Source: Membranipora membranacea
Taxonomy: Eukaryota > Bryozoa > Gymnolaemata > Cheilostomatida > Membraniporidae
Direction of reading: 5' to 3'
Length of the DNA: 60,000 nucleotides
Assembly: GCA_914767715.1 (NCBI GenBank)
Contig: OU612071.1
Location: 9,037,493-9,097,492 of the forward strand
This document shows positions 43,150 to 54,900 of the stretch, one piece after another. The position numbers and the translations under genes were made by a program. The notes beneath the pieces were generated by a model, which was given only the letters and a program-made list of their open reading frames with translations, was not told where the DNA came from and ran no database searches. The stretch's first letter is position 1. Each line of letters starts with the position of its first letter.

Positions 43150-43855
43150 ATTGCAGGTTCATGAGCCGCGCGAAAACAACCACCCTATTCATTCGTCATA
43201 AAATCTACCTCTGTCAAGCATTTGCCTGGGAGTGATGGCAGTCAGTCACAAGTTTGAGCGGGAGAAATGATTACTTTTGAGCTTTTCATATTGTGAGGCC
43301 TGGTATTGCACTGTAAAATATTGCTTAAGCCACGCAAAAACAACCACCCCCAAAGCTGTCTTATAAAGATATCTGTTAAAAAGTCTCAAACATAATGAAC
43401 CGTGATTTTGCGGCTATAATGTGATTGTCATGAGGTGACCGTCTACCAAATTTTAGATTGAAAGGTTAGAACTTAATAACACAACGGATGATATGTTATT
43501 CTTTGCAAATTCATGAGCCGCGCGAAAACAACCACCCCATTCATTCATCTTGGAATTTACCTCAAACAAGCATTTGCCTGTGAGTGATGAAAGTCAGTCA
43601 CAAGTGTGACTTGGAGAAATAAACACTTTTGAGCTTTTCATATTGTGCGGCCTGGTATTGGACTGTAAAATATTGCTTAAGCCGCGCGAAAACAACCTCC
43701 CCCCCAAACTGTCTTATAAAGATTATCTGTCAAAAAGTCTCAATCATAATGAACCATGATTTGGCAGCCATAATTTGATTGTCATAAGGTGACTGTGTAC
43801 CAAATTTCAGATTAGTAGGTCAGAACTTAATGACACAACGGATGATGTATACGAC
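43150..43855. repeat. Two tandem copies of an about 345-bp unit containing GCGCGAAAACAACC
   Basis: Copy 1 about 43155-43500, copy 2 about 43501-43855, collinear and about 85-90% alike by eye. GCCGCGCGAAAACAACC-type cores recur near 43166, 43328 (decayed), 43515 and 43679, plus an outlying copy near 42671. Each 345-bp unit may therefore derive from two roughly 165-bp subunits. No coding content. Confidence 0.82.
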
Positions 43856-44894
43856 TAACAAAGTTATGGATTGAGTAAAAATTTGAAAATTTATATCAAA
43901 CAGTCAACCTGTGCCCCATCTTTGCAAGTTCAAAGGGATCTAAGGCAAGTATAAATACCAAAAATGTGATAATATTCAAAACACTTTAAAGACAATGTTT
44001 AACCTTTCTTGTTAACCCTCACCCCAGGACTTGGAGAGGTTTTAGTATTGTATATCGAAGCAGTCTGAAAACCAAATCCGTCACCGCGTGACAATGCTAT
44101 TGTCGTTCAACTTGAGGTATTTTCTATTTTAATTTTTTTAGGTTGATAAACTTGAGAAATACAAAGCTTAAAAATTAAGAATGAATGAATGACTGAAAGA
44201 ATTCCATTTGCAAAATCTTGTGATTATAGCACTGCTTTTTGCCTCCAGCTATTAAAAAATAGTAAAAGGAAGCCCCATCCTCAAACAGGGGACAAATTCT
44301 CCTGAAAAAATTTCAGACCTGAATTACTATTTTATAATTTTTTTCTCTAAATGCATTTACCACTAAAATATTCAACCATAAAATATTATAGAGGAATTAT
44401 TGACATGTGGTATAATTGACAGTGCCCTTAGGCTATAGGAATCATAATTACACCAGTGAGTTATATTTGTTGAAATTGTGAACTTCGACCAATATCGAAA
44501 TAGGACTTCCCCTATCAATAAATATCAATTGAATTTATAGAAATCATGCTGGCTCCTCAATCGTATTAGAAGATCATCAGGCAATCAGTGTAACTGAACG
44601 TCATGCTGCAGTTGGAAAATTTGTGAGTGATGTCAAACCATCCAGTTTTGGTATGGAAACTTAGTCATAACAAATTAGAAGCGTCGCAAACTTGCCATGA
44701 CATACTTAAGGTGAAACATTTTAGAGGGATAATTAATGCATGTTGTCTTCTTTTTGTACGAGAAAAAACAATGCTGTGATCTAACAAGAATTGGCAAAAG
44801 AAAAATACATATTTGAGATCAAATTCCTGTTAAAAATAAAAATCCGCATATCAGGTCATGCACCCTAGAAATTGATCATATCATATGCTTGTGT

Positions 44895-46600
44895 GAAGGG
44901 GATTGGAATGGACGACCGCTTGAATGAACGCCGACGGTACTCAAATTAGCTGGAATGAACGTAGACTGGTATGAAAGTCGAAAATGCTGGAATGAAGGTA
45001 GAAAGTGATGGATTGAACGTCGACTACATTAGTATATAGAATCAACGCAAGAGCGACTCCCCACAATAATTGTGTAAATTAATGATGATCATTCACAAAG
45101 GCACTCGCATCTGTTTATGATGATGTTTACTAAATTTCTGATGGCTAGATGGATTCAGGCAGGAATGTAGCGCAAAAACTGAAATGGTAATGAAATACTG
45201 AAAGAGAAACAGTGACCCTTTGTATATTTCATTAGATAAACAATGGTCAAGCATTAAAGAAATCAGGTGCAACTAATGATTCGTAGCAGTTTACACCTTG
45301 GTTCACTGTTGTCTGTGAACATTCATTATTTGTAACTTGGTAATTGTGACAGTGCACATTGTTTTCCCTGCACGCTGTCCACCAGTCGTCATTTATCGAA
45401 ATAGCTAACTCGTTTCACCAATGTGGTACAGTTATCACATCCGTTATGTCTGTGACAAGAACATAAAGATGTGTTTTTATCTAACACCTATGTACATTGT
45501 ATGGACACATACCAAAATCATGCTGCAATTATTAGATGACATCATATCAACTGCTAGTTTTTTAGCCCACTGTCAAGTCCCATCGTTGTCATCGATTTTT
45601 AATCGAGTTTTTAAAAACCTTTGTCTTAAAGACTTAGTTTGAAGCTGCTATTTGGTATCACATTTTTATTCTCCATATTTTATTCTATCAGGTGAGTGAT
45701 TTTCAGCTTTAGAATCCAAAAAGTTATGGCCTCTCAAACTTCCAGGGTGATCACCTTCAATAGGCATCGGGATTCAGCTGGGTCTTTCATACCAGCAGGC
45801 AACGCCGCTACCATTGCACCACTAGGTTCAGCTCTGTGGCTTGTAGACATTATAGCTCAGCGATAGCGGCGTTGCCTGCATGGCCATTTGGACCTGGGTT
45901 CGAGACCCTCTATTCCCTGAGCATTTTGATCATCATCCTATCTATTAGTATATCATAATAAGTATGACACGTTGTGACGTCCCACACGGTGTGCCAGCTG
46001 ATTCTCAATGCCAATAGACTGCCGTCACTTTGGAAGTTTGAGAGGCCATAACTTCCTCCATATTTGGATTCTAAAGCTGCAAATCGCTCACATGATAGAA
46101 TAGAATATGTCTTTAAGGTGTACATAACAGACTCTACACCCCTACTCACTTTAGGATGCTACCACAAAGGTAGAATAGAGCTACAGCGGGGAAGGTGGGA
46201 GACTTTCCACTCTCCCCCACCGAACTTAGCTTGTCAAAACCGGCTACCGTTACCGGTAGGTACTAAACATAATAAATAAATATAAATAGTACCAAATGCG
46301 CAGCACATGTGGTTTGGCATGGCAATATTGAATTACCGTAGCATAATCAAAATTTATAAATTTAAACCAAAACCTTGAATGCTCATAAGATGTATGTCGG
46401 TTTTTTATGACATAATTTTTTTCGGGGAGTTGTTCTCCTGCTGACTCTTTATACCAACTAATGCAGTCGGAGTTCAATCCAGCATTTTTAAGGTCATTCC
46501 AGGATTTTCGACCTTCATACCAGACTACGATCATTCCAGTTAGTTCAATCCTGTCGACGCTTGTTCCATCCGATGTTCATTCAAAGATTCGGTGTGCATC
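44895..46600. repeat. Inner inverted repeat, arms about 150-170 bp
   Basis: Left 44895-45065 and right 46435-46600 are reverse complements: GGAATGAACGTAGACTGGTA, GAAAGTCGAAAATGCTGGAA, GATTGAACGTCGACTACATT, ACTCCCC, with substitutions. Probably the TIRs of a second element of about 1.7 kb nested in 41875-47260. Confidence 0.78.
45675..46115. mobile_element. Innermost MITE, about 440 bp, TIR about 75 bp, with tRNA-like promoter pair
   Basis: 45680-45750 and 46030-46110 are reverse complements (TGATAGAATA, GATTTTCAGCTTTAGAATCC, GTTATGGCCTCTCAAACTTCC). Between them, 45851-45908 has a box A (TAGCTCAGCGATAGCGG) and a consensus box B (GGTTCGAGACC). The box A region is complementary to GGCAACGCCGCTA near 45799-45811, so this part is itself folded back. 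Polymerase III transcription is possible, but spacing is not that of an intact tRNA gene. Confidence 0.75.
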
Positions 46601-47399
46601 TTCTGTTTCCAAACAAGCGCCCCCATAAATCTGACAACAGTTCATTAGGTGAACACAACTATGCGTTCGTTATTAAGGAATCGTAAAAGAGTAAAGTTGT
46701 GATAAATCATGAGAAAACTGTTCAAGTCGTTTTCATAACATCTAACAGCATTTTTAACACCAAATGTCATAGACTTCGGGATTCTAGAATAAAAAAAGAA
46801 CAACAAAACTTTTATGACGAGACTCTAACACACACACTCACAGACATTTTTTTTGCCTGAAGAAGAGCAGAAGGAAAAGAAAAAAAATGTAAAGATGCTA
46901 CATGTTCATTTGAAAAAAATAATAGTGGGAAAATGGCAAGTGAGAAAACGTCCGGGTGGAAAAATGGATTGGTGGGAAATTGTCCAGGTGGAAAAATGGA
47001 TTGGTGAAAAAACGTCCAGGTGGGAAAATAGCTTGGTGAGAAAATGTCATGGTGGGAAAAGAGATTGGTGGGAAAACATTCCGGTGAGAAAATGGATCAG
47101 TGAGAAGTCATCCTGGTGGGAAAACGGATATGTGGGAAAACGTTCTGGTGGGGAAATGGCTCGTGGGAATATGGCTTGGTGGGAGAATGGCTTATTGGGA
47201 TAAAGGGAGGTGGGAAAATGGCTTGGTGGGAAAATGACATTGGGAAAATGTCCGGATACCCTACCTAGCACCCCTGGGCAAAGATTCCGGCGTTGAAAGA
47301 GAACACCCCACACTCTCCTGAGTGTGTATTTCCGGTTCTATCAAGATGAGACGATTGTTGATGATTGATGTTTTTAGAGTCCTGTAGTTTATTGCTCTA

Positions 47400-47590
47400 A
47401 AAATTGGGCAAAACCGCCCGACATTGAATAATTCATTCAAAAATATGGCAAAATCCGCCAAAAAAAGGAAAATAAGTAGGAAAAAAGGGAAATAAATAGG
47501 AAACAAGGGAAATAAATAGGGTAAAAGGGAAATATTTCTGCACGTCTGTGCAAATAAAATGGCAAAACCGCCCACGGAAAAAAAGGAAAA
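47400..47590. repeat. Minisatellite-like array outside the large element
   Basis: GGGAAATAAATAGG-type units repeat about four times at 47465-47533. GGCAAAACCGCC or its one-base variant occurs at about 47408, 47447 and 47561. The shadow frames on both strands are not coding. Confidence 0.7.
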
Positions 47591-47933
47591 AGGAGAAATA
47601 AGCAACAACACAGCAGCACTTTTACAAGTGTCGTCCCCAGATCTCGGGCGAACTTCATCTCATATCTTGGACAAAGGTGACACCGCATCACTACACTGCA
47701 ACAAAACCGGAGTTTCAGTGGGGATCGATTTACAGTGTCGAACCAGAAGCCCCGGCTTGTTCATCATTTTTCATTTTTCTATAAGTATGGTAAATTTTAG
47801 AGTTTTATTTTAATTACTGAATGAATAACCTCGTAAATTTTTATTTTTGCATTATTTATCAGCACAATTTTTTTTCGAGTGGAATTCTCTCCGGTGCTTC
47901 ATTTCATAATGACTTTAGGAGGAAATAATAAAA

Positions 47934-48301
47934 CATACATACATACATACATACATACATCATTAGCTGGCACCTGAGGTGTGCCAGCGACCAAGGTACT
48001 GACGTACCTGAAGTACAGCTCAGCGTTGCTCCTGTTACAGAGCAACGGTACGAGAGAAGAACTATCTAGCTAGTTCTTCCGGTCCAGGCTGAGCTGATTC
48101 AGGTATGCCCTGGAGGGTTCACCCAAGCAGTACTGGCCACCAACACACCGCCAGTCAACCTGCCCCAGGGGACCAAGGCAACCTTCACTCCACTGCAACT
48201 CAACAGCCTACCTACATTCACAGCTCTGATGCAGTGCATTGATGAAATCCCTTTAAGGCTGTTAGTCTTAAGAGCACTAGTTGATGATGATGATGATGAT
48301 G
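47934..48301. repeat. GC-richer block bracketed by (ACAT)n and (GAT)n tracts
   Basis: (ACAT)n at 47934-47960 and (GAT)n at 48282-48301 flank about 320 bases of higher GC without a stable frame. Such tracts often mark LINE 3' ends, so two abutting retroelement tails, or one element with a tail and a target microsatellite, are possible. Not resolved. Confidence 0.45.
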
Positions 48302-48394
48302 TGTTTATTTGTCTCATCAATTAGAGAAATAAAATGCTTCATGTGAGTGCTCTCTTGTTAAATGTATGGACGGTAAAAAAAATGGATAAAAATT

Positions 48395-49113
48395 CATATA
48401 CTGCTCAGCTCATCAAAGATGTACTGAGCCCCAGATTTCTTTGCAGACTGGAAGACCTGGACCCAGTCACCTGGCGTGTCAATCTCTGCACCCTCCGAGG
48501 CACGCTCAATGGAGGCATGCACAGAGTCGACATCCATGTGACTGTGCCCAATCTTGAAAAACTTCAACTCTACTATCTGGCCAGGTCAGCTGTTGTGGGC
48601 AAGATGGATAAAAGCAGCCACAACAGCTCTGTTTTTATTTTGACTTGGACAGCCATCACTGTAGAAAACTAAGTGACGACTGTCTGCCAGATAGGTCGAG
48701 GAGAATTTCTTCAAGCAGGTAGCAATTTCGTTGCTTCCTCTTCCGCCTTCGACCTGGCTCCAACATGTGCAGTAGCCCTGCTGTGTGTTCTTCACAAAAA
48801 AACAAAGGTTGTAAAGTACCATTCTGGATTTGCAAAAAGTTTGTTTGCTGAACCTCAGCTTAGGAAATGGAAGAATTTGTTGGAGATCGAAGCTTACCAC
48901 GACTTTAGATGGATCTTCTATGCCGAGCTGCCTGCTGACGTAAGCTTCGTCTCTACTTATTATGTGTGCCTCGTATCTTACTGTCTCCTCCTCCGACGGA
49001 TCTTTTTCGTTCAGGTACATCACACACTGGTCACAGCTGGAAGAAACAATAACAAAGTTCACTGGAAGGAAAGAACCATGAACACTCAAAGTCTTCAATT
49101 GGATAACCAACAC
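48395..49113 (-). pseudogene. DUF7869-type transposon-derived protein, C-terminal part
   Basis: Minus-strand frame. A CDQC pair (near 49035) resembles a zinc site, followed by a segment with ...YEAHIISRDEA. The core reads KVVVSFDLQQILPFPKL (near 48900), RGSNEIATCL (near 48735) and FYSDGCPSQNKN (near 48650). After an in-frame stop near 48583, GHSHMDVDSVHASIERA (near 48545) and a TPGDWVQV block continue in the same frame to about 48400. The two Asp motifs and the GHxxxxxDSVHAxIE block match the family of large transposon-like proteins annotated in many invertebrate genomes as DUF7869 (family recalled, not searched). An N-terminal part above 49113 was not recognised. Inactive in this copy. Confidence 0.65.
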
Positions 49114-49196
49114 AAAACATGGAGAGCAAAATAATCATGGAGGGTTGCTAAGCAATGGAAGATGTTCTTATCACTTATCACTTTTTCGGTTAAAAT

Positions 49197-49403
49197 CCAT
49201 GGACTTTTTAACCCAATTGCCTAATAATTCACAGTAGACCAATGGACTTTAACCGAAATGCACTTGACTTACCTCCCCTTTCCCTTTCCCTAGGGGGTTG
49301 TGTACCCTGGTATATGAAAAAAAGGTATAATGGACTGTATTTAATCAAAAAACTTGTATTCGGCCTGAGGTGGACTTTAACCCAATTGCCTCTTAACCAT
49401 CTT
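49197..49403. repeat. Copy 2 of the GGACTTTAACCCAATTGCC repeat family
   Basis: Three motif copies: TGGACTTTTTAACCCAATTGCC near 49201, TGGACTTTAACCGAAATGC near 49242, and GGACTTTAACCCAATTGCCT near 49373, the last continuing CTTAACCATCTTAAC as at 41492 in reverse. Confidence 0.6.
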
Positions 49404-49499
49404 AACAAAAAACAAACCAACTGCCAGCTTAGTCTGTATATTATGTATCATTACGAATACCGTTTCTGAGTTTTCAAATACACAGAAACTGCTCAAGGA

Positions 49500-50060
49500 A
49501 AAAAAGCTGTCACTATGATGAGGTCAAGTGAATTGAGAAACTGTCTTACCTCGCCTAGGATACTAGCTTGGTTGAAATATCGGTGGATAGATATTTAAAT
49601 GAGTTACTCTTCTTGAATAATTACAAGATTGACAGTCAATTTATCAGACTATTTTCTTATGATAGTCATCTTCACCTGGTAAATGGAAAGACAACTACTA
49701 TATTAAAAGCTGATTATCAATTAATTTTCTAGTATCGACTTGTCTGCATTTAAACATACAAATTTGAAGTTGTGATAGATATGTTATTGTTTTGACCTGC
49801 TAGCAGTACCACATTATCCTCAACAAGTGTACCAGCTGATAAGAAATGTCAGGATGGCTCGCAATTAATGTGATGAATATCCAGTTGTTACAGCGGGATG
49901 AAGTAACTTCCGTGTTGATAGCCATATGATAAGCGTAAAATCAGTTTATCTCAGACCACAAATAACTGATTGCTGTAACCATATTTTTCCTGATACTTGT
50001 GAGTACAGCTTGCCGAATCAAGAATCACTAATCTGAAGCATCTGAATTAACTCCTGTTCA
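49500..50060. other. No gene recognised
   Basis: AT-rich, no open frame above background. Confidence 0.4.
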
Positions 50061-50074
50061 CAATAGCCACTTAC

Positions 50075-50171
50075 CTGCAGTCTTGTGCTCCGAAGTTTCT
50101 TCATGTTACACTCTCCCGTGCCACCAGATGAAGTTGTAATAAGAACAGGAGTGTCCACAAAACAAAAGTAG
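50075..50171 (-). CDS. Candidate isolated exon
   Basis: Minus strand, open between an acceptor ag (50172-50173) and a strong donor GTAAGTGG (ends at 50074). It encodes a short segment containing PVLITTSSGGTGEC and a basic KKLRSTRLQ end. It lies 1.8 kb downstream of the stop of paralogue B, so it could be an alternative 3' exon of that gene or belong to an unseen gene. No domain. Confidence 0.25.
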
Positions 50172-50396
50172 CTACCACGACTTCAATGCACTGAGTCAAG
50201 CCAAAGGTGACTAAACCTTACACAGCAATATTCAAAGTAAGTAGACTAAGATGGCTTTCCGGACGTTGCAAAAATTTGGTTAAGACTATAGAATGTGATA
50301 TCTACACCTGAGGGTGACCAGGGCGGAAGCCCTCAATGAAGTGAGAAGATATATTATGTAATTAAGACTAATTTGAGCCTCTAGTCGAAGTTTTAC

Positions 50397-50470
50397 CCTC
50401 AGTACCAAACTGGAGAGAGGACAGCTCGAAATATCTTAAATAAGAGGTCCGAAAACTGTCTATTTGGCTC
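50397..50470. repeat. Single arm of the intron MITE family
   Basis: TACCAAACTGGAGAGAGGACA...GAAAACTGTCTATT matches the right arm of the element at 52889-53405, without the opposite arm. A remnant of the same family. Confidence 0.7.
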
Positions 50471-50819
50471 ATCAGAACGATATTATTCATGTGTTCTACA
50501 ACAGGGGAGGGATATGGTGCTGTCCTCTCTTTCATATGTAATACAAGTGATCTGCAGATGACTTTGCCTGATAAAATTGAATTCTTTGCCAGTGAGAGAC
50601 GGTGCAACTCAATTAACAGCCTTATGCCCAAACAATCATCAATCATCTCATCAGTAAAGGATCCTCAACTTGATTTCCAATCGTTACTAATAGCTGACTG
50701 CTCTTTACATCAACATGAACATGTATTTGTACCAAGGAGTCAGAGTATATTTAATATTCCCTGACATGTTTTCGATCAGGGTTGTGACAAATAAACCAAT
50801 CAATCAAGGGTTCACACAA

Positions 50820-51778
50820 ATTGTAATGAATCTCAAAGCATGGCACATAACCCTGTTGATAACTCAAGAAATTGATCACATGAAGTCGACATGATAGGAC
50901 TGCCAGGGTCATTGTTTATGCGCTTCAATTTTAACGCCAAACACAAATTACATTTCCAAATCTCTTAATCATGGATGTAGTGGAGGTCCTAAATGGTTTG
51001 GAATATGATTTATTTATTTAAAAAACCCTCCATGTCAATAAAAACTGTTTGCAGATCATCTTTAGAAAAGAGCATTTGTCAAAAACTCTAGCCTATAATC
51101 ATTGTCAGATAACACTCCACAAATTTTGTAAATTCTTATATTGGCTTTAACACAACTTTTCCAAATTATTTTTTCACACAAAACCAACACTCACTTGATG
51201 GCTAATTATGCAAAAAATAATGTCAAATCATATAATGGAACATTTAAATCTGTACATGCAATGCCAACAATGTTTAAAGTAAATTTCTAATAAAAACAAT
51301 AAAGCCGTTGACATCAATGTATGTCAAAATATGTCAAAACTAAAAAATATAATACTCTCAAACCGAACATTAGAAGCCATATAGGAATAATATGGTCAAA
51401 TTGTTGAAGTGTAAATGAAACTTTTACTCAAAAAGGAATATCAGCATTAGGGTCAAAGGGTTGTGACATCACAGTGGTCGTCTGATGCAACAAAGGACAT
51501 ATCTCTATGACGGTGATTATACATAGAGTCAATTGTGCACAAAAGTGAATAAATATGTCTATATATGAAGCATGTCAAGCTTATCGGTTATATTCATTCA
51601 AATGATGCATCAACACATAATAAAAGAGAATCCATCACATCACATTCACATACAGAGAAGCTCACAGCTGACTCACATGTTTTACCAACAATAATTGAGA
51701 TAAGAAGACTATCAGTCAAGAGTCCGCTTCATACAAAAAACAATGTTTTAAAGCATTACCATTAACCATCGTTAGAAA
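50820..51778. other. No gene recognised
   Basis: AT-rich DNA downstream of paralogue B; no recognisable feature. Confidence 0.4.
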
Positions 51779-51784
51779 TTTATT
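51779..51784 (-). terminator. Polyadenylation signal AATAAA for paralogue B
   Basis: AATAAA on the minus strand about 135 bases downstream of the stop codon at 51919-51921; normal 3' UTR distance. Confidence 0.55.
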
Positions 51785-51918
51785 AAACATGAAAAAGAAA
51801 TTTAATATTGAAATCAACACAGATCTTATAAAATGGTAAATCCTTAGTAATCATTAGTTTGATAAGACTGTCGATCATGGCATTATTTAAATATATATTT
51901 ATATAATTGAATGTTCGA

Positions 51919-54900
51919 TCAAACCTGTAAATCAACGGCCTCATCGTAGCTGAACTCTGTAGCTCTTGGTGCTGATTGGTTGATGTGCTGTTGGGGTGTT
52001 GCTGATTGGTTGATATGTTTATTGGGTGACCTTTTCTTAGGATAAGTTCTCGCAACATCGTCACTGCTAATAAACATGAAATTATAAATAATTGAAATTA
52101 CCTTAAATGGTTTCTTATTAAATCAATCAATATATAAAATAATTACGATTGAAGATCAAAAAACTGTACACTTAAGTTCACCTAAGACTCATGCGCTCTG
52201 TTACTATCTTACCAATTGTAAAGTAACACTTTTCCAATTTAAATGCGCCAGAATTCGGCCCACCATAAAGTGTGAGCCATGCAAAAAACGTTAATTTCAC
52301 CAATATATAAGCCCTGCACAATTGAAACAGTTTATTACTACACATCAAGTCTTACCTTTGTGCGATTGGCTGAACCTTTGACCGTAGGCGGACAACAATG
52401 CATACTGCAACAGACAGAACCAAGAGGGCGAAGGCTGAGAACGAGCCAGCAATTACAGCTACAGTCATCTCATCTAAAAAAGTATTACAAACTTTGCTCT
52501 CTGAGTTTCCTGTGGTTATTTTGCAAACGGACCTCTAAATACTCAAAGGAATAATATACCTGTTTTATTGATAATTGCAAATCAGCCAGATGCAATATCC
52601 ATTGCCTAATTAGCAATGATGACCAAATTTATAAAATCAGTCTTAGAGTTGTAGATGGTAGGGATGGGTTGATATAAAAATACTGAGCAGTCCTATCAAT
52701 ATGGTTAGATAATATTTGTCATCTTTCCTTACCAGATAAGTAATTCATGTCGACATGACTGTTTTCTTGGTCATCATGTTCCTCACGTTCTTCTTGGTCC
52801 TCATTGGAATCTAAGACTGAACTGCTATCTGAATCGGGCCGTGGGAAATCTGTTAAAGAATGTTAAACTCATTTGCTATCATATAAATATCACCTTAGAT
52901 TATTTTCTGGGCTCTTATTTATGACTCATTTCGGAGTTGTCCTCTCTCCAGTTTGGTACTTTTAACCCACGCCGCATAGGAAAGCCTGCTGAAAGAGGGT
53001 TATTTTGAATTATGATACGATAAAAAGTGAATTTTGATTCAGAGTCTACACCATTGAAAACCCTGTGAGACAGGGTTTCCAGCTCGTTGGAGGCTTGAAT
53101 ATTGATAAATCTTAATTTTAATGATGAAAATCATGAAATATTCTGCCAAATTGTCCGCAAAACAGGCAGAAAATGCTATAATTGACTATCCAAATACTAA
53201 AATTATGTCCATATGAGTCTTCAATGTTGTAGATTCCGAAGCAAAAATTGTTTTTATCCTATTCTAAGCGGTTTTCAAGATAACCCTGTTTTCAGCACGT
53301 TTTCCCTATGCGGCGTGGGTTAATAGTTCCAAACTGGAGAGAGGACAACTCCAAATTGAGGCCTAAATCAGAGCTCAGAAAACTGTCTATTCTAAGTGTT
53401 ATGAGCTGCATTGAACTTCCTCACATTTATTCAATTTAAGAATTTGAGATTACCTGGATAATAATAATAATAATAATAGGAGTCGAGCCTATCTGGAGCT
53501 TGAGATGGACAGATTGGGTCTCCGAATCCATAGTCAATATTAATGGTTAGTGCAGGGTCGGGTGTTGAAGAAGCTTCCATTGCTTTGCAAGGAGTTGTCG
53601 ATTGAACTGTTGTTGAAGTTTGAACTGTTGTTGTCGGAACTGTTGTTGTTGTCGGATCTGTCGGACATGTGAATATCCCTACAACAATTAAAAGAAATTA
53701 AATTAAATCTTATTTAACAGGAAAACATTTCGGAATTGACAGATCCCTCAATATTGATAAATCACTTTACCATATTTGACATACCAGTGGATATTGGAAA
53801 ATAATTGTATCAAATCTTTGAATACATTTATAATTTGTTTGTTCAAAGTAATTCCAATTTTTCTCACCTCTTTATCTACTGGTGAGAGACAGTAATTTGG
53901 AACTGTATGCAATACCATGATGAGTGCGCTCGACTGTTTTATTGGCAGTAGTCCAAATTCGCAAGGTAAATATAATGTGCAGGCATGTGAATGTTTTCTT
54001 ATCTCGTAATGGTTACTATAATTTCGACAGATACCATAAGATATACAAAGGTTGCTCAAGGAAATTTGTTCCATACAACTATGATTTTGAAGGGTTAGTC
54101 TAGGTTTGTATTATTTATGTGAGGAAGGGATCGCTGACTCTCGACTTTGAACCAGGACCTGGTTGTTTGTGTCTTGGATATATGAAGACCAACTCACAGA
54201 TGTGTATATTATTGAGTAGGCTTTAAAAACTTACCTTCATATGCATATATTTCGTTCCAGTTGCCAGTGTAGATTGTGTTTCCGATAAGCACAGTTGACT
54301 CATCAAAGTTGCGCTGAATGAGTTTAAATTGAACAGTAGTACGCATTTTAACATCGATGATAAAATTTCGTTGGTTATCACTAACTAGTAATTTGTTCGG
54401 CCCGATGAATATCATTGAGCGAAGGTGACACCCTGCTACTCCATTGATTGAGCTTCCATTAATCGGTACATCGATACAACTAGTGCTATCACTATCTCCT
54501 ATCACAGTTATGCAATGACTTTCAAAGTCAAAAACTACTAATTTTGCACTCAAGCCGTCATTGAGACTGAAAAAAATGTTCCCTGTATGCTCTTCCTGTG
54601 TTAAACTGTAAATTTGTGTCGGATAGGCATACCAAAATTCTGTTATTGTTAGATCCATTAAATTTAGTAATCCAATTTTATCATCAGTGGCAAAAATAAC
54701 TTCGAAATGATTTCTACTGCTCTTTACGACGTATCTTATTAGGCCAGTTACACCCCTATCCCATTCACCACAGGTGCCTACTAACTGAGATGTTTGGCGT
54801 GATATACGGTCGATCAATCGGAGGCAATAGTTGTGCGCGTCTGCAACAACCATCATCGTCTGGTTGATCTGTGTAAAAATCATTGGGTAATCAAATTTGG

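Larger units (their letters stand above)
41875..47260. mobile_element. About 5.4-kb element with tandem-repeat TIRs and 9-bp flanking duplication
   Basis: The left arm (41875-42215) consists of many degenerate units of the form TTTTCCCACCTGGACG; the right arm (46920-47260) is the same array in reverse complement. The arms end GAATCCG...(left) and CGGATACC (right), giving a G(G)(T)ATCCG terminus. Directly outside are identical nonamers CTACCTAGC at 41866-41874 and 47261-47269. A 9-bp duplication with long repetitive TIRs fits Mutator-like elements, but no MULE transposase is recognisable inside. The interior holds satellite-like repeats, two nested inverted repeats and no coding region. Alternatively the arms are two separate low-complexity repeats and the nonamer match is chance; the matching termini argue against that. 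Confidence 0.62.

Noticed and set aside
47047-47691. Several Phe/Leu-rich minus-strand frames
   Set aside because: Antisense of the GGGAAAAT and GGGAAATAAATAGG arrays; composition explained by repeats.
48673-49134. 153-codon plus-strand frame
   Set aside because: Exact antisense of the DUF7869-type coding frame, which carries the recognisable motifs.
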